DNA of 10,757 nucleotides from Pseudomonadota bacterium (lineage in GTDB: Bacteria > Pseudomonadota > Gammaproteobacteria > Enterobacterales > Enterobacteriaceae): assembly GCA_023454395.1 (NCBI GenBank), contig JAEYFY010000423.1:1-10757 (forward strand), written 5' to 3'. A model generated the notes under the pieces. That model saw nothing but the letters and a program-made list of their open reading frames with translations, did no database searches and was not told the DNA's origin. Both the position numbers and the translations under genes were made by a program. Below are positions 6,865 through 10,757 of this stretch, piece after piece (the stretch's first letter is position 1; every line of letters begins with the position of its first letter).

Positions 6865-8055
6865 ATGAGAAAACTTAACCCCTACTTTGGCGAATTTGGT
6901 GGCCAATATGTACCTGAAATCTTAATTCCTGCATTGGATCAACTCGAACAAGCTTTTATTGATGCGCAAAACGATCCCTCTTTTCAGCAAGAATTCCAAG
7001 ATTTATTAAAAAATTACGCAGGCAGACCTACGGCTCTTACGCTCTGTCGTAATTTAACGGAAGGCACACGAACTCGTTTATATCTAAAACGTGAAGATTT
7101 ACTGCATGGCGGCGCGCATAAAACTAACCAAGTATTGGGTCAAGCCTTGTTAGCAAAACGTATGGGTAAAACCGAAATTATTGCAGAAACGGGTGCGGGT
7201 CAACACGGTGTTGCAACAGCTTTAGCCTGCGCACTACTTAATATGAAATGTCGTATCTATATGGGGGCTAAAGACGTCGAACGTCAATCGCCTAACGTAT
7301 TTCGTATGCGCTTAATGGGTGCCGAAGTGATCCCTGTTCACAGTGGTTCATCTACCTTAAAAGATGCGTGTAATGAGGCATTACGTGACTGGTCTGGTTG
7401 TTACGATCGCGCGCATTACTTATTAGGAACTGCGGCAGGTCCTCATCCTTATCCAACTATTGTCCGTGAGTTTCAACGTATGATTGGTGATGAAGCTAAA
7501 GCACAAATTCTGGAGCGTGAAGGTCGTCTACCTGATGCTGCTATCGCTTGTATTGGCGGTGGTTCTAACGCTATCGGTTTATTTGCTTCCTTTATCCCCG
7601 AAACTTCGGTGCAACTAATTGGTGTTGAACCTGCGGGTAAAGGTATTGAAACGGGCGAACATGGCGCACCACTAAAACATGGGAAATTAGGGATCTATTT
7701 TGGTATGAAATCCCCAATCATGCAGACGGATGAAGGGCAAATTGAAGAGTCATATTCAATTTCAGCAGGTCTTGATTTCCCATCTGTCGGACCTCAACAC
7801 GCACATTTAAATAGCATTGGCCGTGCTGATTATGTTTCTGTTACCGATGATGAAGCTATAGAAGCATTTAAAGCACTTTCTCGCCGTGAAGGGATTATTC
7901 CAGCCTTAGAATCTTCTCATGCATTGGCTTATGCACTGAAATTAATTGCACAAAATCCTGACAAAGAGCAGCTATTAATTGTGAACTTATCAGGTCGTGG
8001 TGATAAAGATATTTTTACTGTAAACGATATTTTAGCAGCAAGAGGAGAAATCTAA
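6865..8055 (+). CDS. trpB: Tryptophan synthase beta subunit
   Basis: The protein has 396 residues (E. coli 397, one residue longer at the N-terminus). It condenses indole with serine using pyridoxal phosphate. The cofactor lysine is K86 in HGGAHKTNQ (81-89), the catalytic glutamate is E108 in AETGAGQHG, and the phosphate-binding loop is GGGSNAIG (231-238). The C-terminal NLSGRGDKD motif is present. The start ATG 6865 has AGGA ten bases upstream. The 39-base gap before it is the longest inside the structural operon and shows no hairpin or promoter that I can see. The stop overlaps the trpA start by one base. Confidence 0.98.
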   Translation: MRKLNPYFGEFGGQYVPEILIPALDQLEQAFIDAQNDPSFQQEFQDLLKNYAGRPTALTLCRNLTEGTRTRLYLKREDLLHGGAHKTNQVLGQALLAKRMGKTEIIAETGAGQHGVATALACALLNMKCRIYMGAKDVERQSPNVFRMRLMGAEVIPVHSGSSTLKDACNEALRDWSGCYDRAHYLLGTAAGPHPYPTIVREFQRMIGDEAKAQILEREGRLPDAAIACIGGGSNAIGLFASFIPETSVQLIGVEPAGKGIETGEHGAPLKHGKLGIYFGMKSPIMQTDEGQIEESYSISAGLDFPSVGPQHAHLNSIGRADYVSVTDDEAIEAFKALSRREGIIPALESSHALAYALKLIAQNPDKEQLLIVNLSGRGDKDIFTVNDILAARGEI

Positions 8056-8861
8056 TGAGCCGTTATCAAGTATGCTTTGAAGCATTAGCACAAAAACAGC
8101 AAGGCGCATTCGTTCCTTTTGTCACATTAGGTGATCCTTCTCCTGAGCTGTCATTAAAAATTATTGATGCGTTAATTGAAGGTGGTGCAGATGCATTAGA
8201 GATTGGTATTCCATTTTCCGATCCTCTTGCTGATGGTCCTACTATTCAAGGCGCTAATTTACGGGCGCTGAATGTAGGTGTCACCCCCACGGATTGCTTT
8301 GCACTTTTAACAAGTGTACGTAAAAAACATCCTAATATTCCTATTGGCTTATTAGTGTATGCCAACCTTGTTTTTAGTAATGGCATTGATAATTTTTACA
8401 GTAAATGCGAACAAGCTGGCGTGGACTCTGTTTTAATTGGTGATGTACCTTTACGTGAATCAAAAGAGTTTCGTGAAGCAGCACAACGCGCCAATATCAG
8501 CCCTATTTTTATTTGCCCACCTAATGCTGATGATGAACTTTTACAAGAGTTGGCTGCATCAGGTAAAGGTTATACCTATTTACTATCAAGAGCAGGGGTA
8601 ACTGGTACAGATAAACGCGCAGAACAATCACTAACACATCTTACTGATAAGCTAAAAACCTATAATGCTCCCCCTGCATTACAAGGGTTTGGTATTTCAG
8701 AACCTAAACAAGTGAAAGAAGCGATTGCAAATGGCGCGGCTGGGGCTATTTCAGGCTCTGCCGTGGTTCAAATTATTGAGAAAAATCTTCATCAACCCGA
8801 TGTGATGTTAAAAGCACTGACGACATTTGTGAAAGAGATGAAGGCAGCCACCCTCGCCTAA
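8055..8861 (+). CDS. trpA: Tryptophan synthase alpha subunit
   Basis: The protein has 268 residues, exactly the E. coli length. It splits indole-3-glycerol phosphate into indole and glyceraldehyde 3-phosphate and passes indole to TrpB through an internal tunnel. The catalytic acids E49 ([10 protein letters not shown]) and D60 (LADGPTIQ) are in their canonical positions. [10 protein letters not shown] and the phosphate-site segment GFGISEP follow. The start is fused to the trpB stop as TAATG, with GAGGAG (8042-8047) as ribosome-binding site. This should help hold a 1:1 subunit ratio. It is the last gene of the operon. Confidence 0.98.
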   Translation: MSRYQVCFEALAQKQQGAFVPFVTLGDPSPELSLKIIDALIEGGADALEIGIPFSDPLADGPTIQGANLRALNVGVTPTDCFALLTSVRKKHPNIPIGLLVYANLVFSNGIDNFYSKCEQAGVDSVLIGDVPLRESKEFREAAQRANISPIFICPPNADDELLQELAASGKGYTYLLSRAGVTGTDKRAEQSLTHLTDKLKTYNAPPALQGFGISEPKQVKEAIANGAAGAISGSAVVQIIEKNLHQPDVMLKALTTFVKEMKAATLA

Positions 8862-8884
8862 TTGCTTTAAATACACCGACTAAG

Positions 8885-8924
8885 ATCCGCTTTAGAGAAA
8901 TAATTGCGATTTTTCTAAGCGGAT
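8885..8924 (+). terminator. Probable trp operon terminator hairpin
   Basis: ATCCGCTT (8885-8892) pairs with AAGCGGAT (8917-8924). Past a bulged T8893 the stem continues with about eight more pairs, including one G-U, around a seven-base loop (8902-8908). It lies 23 bases after the trpA stop. The following bases (TATTCTTAATTT) are a poor T-run, so termination may be partial, may need Rho, or the hairpin may mainly protect the mRNA 3' end. Confidence 0.6.
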
Positions 8925-9055
8925 TATTCTTAATTTATTGTCTATTCAATCCCACTCATTGACTGCTGAAACCGCGATAAACCGCGCTCTTATTTACTCT
9001 TCGATATTCTTAATCAAATAATCTTTTTATCTAAAATTGGGCGAATTTTTATTTT

Positions 9056-9085
9056 TTGGTCATACTTTATAAGGTACTTTATATT
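9056..9085 (+). promoter_or_regulatory. Possible promoter of the BON lipoprotein gene
   Basis: TTGGTC (9056-9061) and TATATT (9080-9085) are separated by 18 bases and would start transcription about 40 bases before the gene. The -10 matches consensus at 5 of 6 and the -35 at 3 of 6. A nine-base direct repeat, TACTTTATA, at 9063-9071 and 9075-9083 fills the spacer and enters the -10. Upstream, AAACCGCG is repeated at 8969-8976 and 8979-8986. The surrounding DNA is AT-rich, so the promoter is tentative. Confidence 0.4.
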
Positions 9086-9134
9086 TTCTTTTCATAAATA
9101 CTCAACCAACAATGTGATTACAAGGAGTTTGATA

Positions 9135-9449
9135 ATGAAACTATGGGCAAAAATCTCTGCCGTTATGGCAGCATTGCTGATGGCATTTACCTTATCTGCA
9201 TGTTCACCCACTGCAACATCAGAGGGCACTGGGGGTTATTTTGATGACTCAGTGATCACCACTAAAGTAAAAACTGCATTAGTAGGTGAAAAAAATCTTA
9301 ACTCAACACAAATTAGCGTTGAAACATTTAAAGGCAAAGTTCAACTAAGTGGTTTTGTCTCTTCTCAAGCGGATGCTAATCGTGCCGTTGAAACAACACG
9401 TAAAGTGACTGGCGTAAAAGGTGTTATCAACTCAATGGTTATTCGCTGA
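9135..9449 (+). CDS. Small BON-domain lipoprotein
   Basis: The product has 104 residues. The N-terminus is a lipoprotein signal: a positive start (MKLWAK), a hydrophobic segment to residue 20 and the lipobox L-S-A-C with C23 as the lipidated residue. Serine follows the cysteine, so outer-membrane sorting is expected. Residues from about 36 to 104 form one BON domain: DDSVITTKVKTAL, then an ISVETFKGKVQLSGFV strand pair, a helix ending VETTRKV and the closing GVKGVINSMVI. BON domains occur in OsmY and DolP and are linked to membrane binding and envelope stress; the exact role of this short form is unknown. ATG 9135 is preferred over an in-frame GTG at 9114 because AAGGAG (9122-9127) fits only the ATG and the signal peptide then starts properly. 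It is probably transcribed alone. Confidence 0.88.
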   Translation: MKLWAKISAVMAALLMAFTLSACSPTATSEGTGGYFDDSVITTKVKTALVGEKNLNSTQISVETFKGKVQLSGFVSSQADANRAVETTRKVTGVKGVINSMVIR

Positions 9450-9488
9450 TCCTCTCTTTATTCTAGTCTTCCTTTAGCCTTACTTTTT

Positions 9489-9512
9489 AGACCACTTCGG
9501 TGGTCTTTTTTT
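9489..9512 (+). terminator. Intrinsic terminator after the BON lipoprotein gene
   Basis: AGACCAC (9489-9495), a TTCG loop and GTGGTCT (9500-9506) form a perfect seven-pair stem closed by the very stable UUCG tetraloop, followed by six further T residues. It sits 40 bases after the stop codon. Confidence 0.95.
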
Positions 9513-10061
9513 GTCCTAACTTTTGTCTTAACTGTTTAATCTTTCATAAAGCAGATCAATTTTTGCAAAAAAAGACAAATAAGCTAAAAAACACCTATCT
9601 TTATTCCTCGCTAAAAATAGCTCATAAAAAGAATAAATAATAAATATTATTAATCATTTTAAGGTTGTAATTTAACCACCTAATTACCCTGAATATCTCC
9701 TATGTTGATATCATTTTATTCTTTTTCTATTTTCTTCTATCCATTGATAGATAAAGCCGTTTTACTAAATTCAAATATAAAGATGCATTTTAAATGCATC
9801 AATAAAATACACTCTTTTACTCATTAAAATGCCAGCAACTCTTAATAAATAAAACTACACTTTTTTATTTTGATAATATCAATAAATAAAAGATGTATAT
9901 AAAATACATTTTAATGGATGTTAAAATACTAAATGCCTTATTTCAGATGTATATTTACCTATTTAACGCTGCTTTTAATAACTCATAATTCAGGTATTAA
10001 TAATAAAAAAAGAAGTTGTATATAATCTAGAAATGAAAGATTTTTAGTAAATCAAAAAGAT
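9513..10061. other. Very AT-rich gap between two convergent terminators
   Basis: About 550 bases between the lipoprotein terminator and the ompW terminator, markedly more AT-rich than the genes around it. Reading frames are short: 41 codons at 9702-9827 and 24 codons near 9914, both without a ribosome-binding site, so I annotate none. It holds a perfect 19-base palindrome (9782-9800), an imperfect one (9893-9909), and a repeated AGATGTATAT (9891-9900 and 9945-9954). TATAAT at 10021-10026, with a weak TTAATA 18 bases upstream, could drive a short plus-strand RNA of about 60 bases ending at the 10066-10092 hairpin; this is speculative. In E. coli the trpA-ompW interval holds yciGFE, none of which is present here. 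Confidence 0.55.
9782..9800. repeat. 19-base perfect palindrome
   Basis: GATGCATTT and AAATGCATC are exact reverse complements around one central T. This could be a dimeric regulator site or a small hairpin. It resembles an ArgR half-site pair, but the central spacing is one base too long. A related element, ATGTAT-5-ATACAT, lies at 9893-9909. No gene starts nearby in either direction. Confidence 0.5.
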
Positions 10062-10065
10062 AAAA

Positions 10066-10092
10066 AAAAAGCGAAGGTAATCTTCGCTTTTT
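10066..10092 (-). terminator. ompW terminator, possibly bidirectional
   Basis: AAAAAGCGAAG (10066-10076), loop GTAAT and CTTCGCTTTTT (10082-10092) form an 11-pair perfect stem. Read on the minus strand it is followed by a run of T (complement of the nine A residues at 10062-10070), so it ends the ompW transcript 33 bases after its stop. On the plus strand five T residues follow the GC stem, so it could also stop leftward-origin transcripts. Confidence 0.9.
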
Positions 10093-10124
10093 CATTATGA
10101 GATATTCTTTTAAAGAAAGAATAA

Positions 10125-10757
10125 TTAGAAACGGTAACCCACACCAAACATAAATACAAATGGGTCTAAACGTGTGCTAATTGATTGTCTATCTTCACCC
10201 GCTTTAAATTTAACATCCGTTTCGATGTTCATCCACCAAACAGACGCATTCAGCATCCAGTTTTTATCGAGGTTATAATCTAAACCTGCTTGTGCTGCAA
10301 AGCCCCATGAATCCTTGAGATCTAAGTCAGATAAGCCGGCATTTTTACCCGCTGAATTGAATTTCTCATCAAAGAAAGTGGTAAAATTAAGACCTGCACC
10401 TAAATAAGGACGTAGTTTATCTTCGCCATTACCGAAGTAATATTGTGCCATTAATGTTGGTGGTAAATGTTTAACAGTCGCAATTTCACCAAAGTTTGTT
10501 AATGATACTTTGTGCTCAAAAGGAGTAGCTGCTAATAACTCAACACCGATATTATCAGTGATCATATACCCGAAAGTTAAACCTAATTGGGTATTATTAT
10601 TAGCTTCAAAATGCCCAATACCTAATACATCATCAGAACCCGCATTAGGACGAACTGTTGCAGTACCTGCACGGAATAAGAAATCACCTGCTTGGTGAGC
10701 AAAAGAAATAGAAGGCGCAAGAGTTGCAGCCGCTAAAATAAGCGCAGAAAGTTTTTT
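10125..10757 (-). CDS. ompW: Outer membrane protein OmpW, start codon just outside the window
   Basis: The reading frame is open to the right edge and its first residues here are KKLSALILAAATLAP, so only the initial Met is missing; the full protein would be about 211 residues (E. coli 212). A Sec signal peptide ends at SISFA before HQAGDF. The mature part is the eight-stranded OmpW beta-barrel: FLFRAGTATVRPN, NNTQLGLTFGYMITDNIGVELLAATPF, HLPPTLMAQYYFG, RPYLGAGLNFTTFF, GLSDLDLKDSWGFAAQAGLDY and the terminal LDPFVFMFGVGYRF, ending in the Phe used for barrel assembly. OmpW forms a narrow hydrophobic channel and is the colicin S4 receptor in E. coli. An internal Met at 10565 is not the start: the sequence before it is clearly OmpW. 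ompW follows trp in E. coli as well. The promoter lies outside the window. Confidence 0.97.
   Translation of the reverse strand, partial: KKLSALILAAATLAPSISFAHQAGDFLFRAGTATVRPNAGSDDVLGIGHFEANNNTQLGLTFGYMITDNIGVELLAATPFEHKVSLTNFGEIATVKHLPPTLMAQYYFGNGEDKLRPYLGAGLNFTTFFDEKFNSAGKNAGLSDLDLKDSWGFAAQAGLDYNLDKNWMLNASVWWMNIETDVKFKAGEDRQSISTRLDPFVFMFGVGYRF

Noticed and set aside
9114..9134. GTG at 9114 as the start of the BON lipoprotein
   Set aside because: The Shine-Dalgarno AAGGAG lies downstream of this GTG, and the extra seven residues spoil the lipoprotein signal peptide.
9782..9800. An ArgR box
   Set aside because: ArgR boxes have two five-base arms around four central bases; this palindrome has five, and no arginine gene is near.
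9702..9827. A 41-codon reading frame in the AT-rich gap before ompW
   Set aside because: It has no ribosome-binding site, the peptide is low-complexity (Phe, Ile, Lys, Asn) and part of it is the 19-base palindrome.
10125..10565. ompW starting at the internal Met at 10565
   Set aside because: The same frame upstream encodes a signal peptide and OmpW-type strands up to the window edge.
1..10757. CRISPR arrays, insertion sequences, prophage, tRNA or rRNA genes
   Set aside because: I saw no regularly spaced repeats, transposase motifs, terminal inverted repeats with target duplications, or tRNA-like cloverleafs in the gaps.

Overview
The window is chromosomal housekeeping DNA from a gammaproteobacterium of the order Enterobacterales. 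The AT-rich composition, the protein sequences and the gene order point to the Morganellaceae, most likely Proteus or a close relative; the genus is an inference. The core is a complete tryptophan biosynthesis operon (trpL-E-G-D-C-B-A) on the plus strand. It has its own promoter, a TrpR operator, a leader peptide and an attenuator. Its flanks are those of the Escherichia coli trp locus: rluB, yciO and rnm on one side and ompW on the other.

Layout: positions 1-57 are the first 19 codons of rluB (minus strand). A gene-free AT-rich gap of about 425 bases (58-483) carries hairpins and repeats. Then come yciO and rnm (minus strand, probably one transcript), divergent from trp. The 2045-2294 region is the trp control region: a sigma70-type promoter overlapping a TrpR operator, a 20-residue leader peptide with three Trp codons, an antiterminator stem and an intrinsic terminator. 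The structural genes follow with almost no spacing. trpG and trpD are separate genes here, not fused as in E. coli, while trpC is the usual bifunctional TrpC-TrpF fusion. A long hairpin after trpA probably ends the transcript.

Downstream is a small outer-membrane lipoprotein with one BON domain, ending in a strong UUCG-loop terminator. A very AT-rich stretch of about 550 bases without a convincing gene follows. Last is ompW on the minus strand, with its own terminator; the window edge removes only its start codon.

Together the trp genes convert chorismate to L-tryptophan. TrpE and TrpG make anthranilate, TrpD adds phosphoribosyl, the two halves of TrpC isomerise and cyclise the product, and TrpB with TrpA complete the indole and tryptophan steps. 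Repression by TrpR and attenuation through trpL both sense tryptophan.

I found no exotic system. The most interesting signals are in the trp leader: an 8-base complement between the trpL ribosome-binding site and the bases at its stop codon, and a third Trp codon lying inside the antiterminator strand. The unexplained AT-rich gaps beside rluB and ompW come next.
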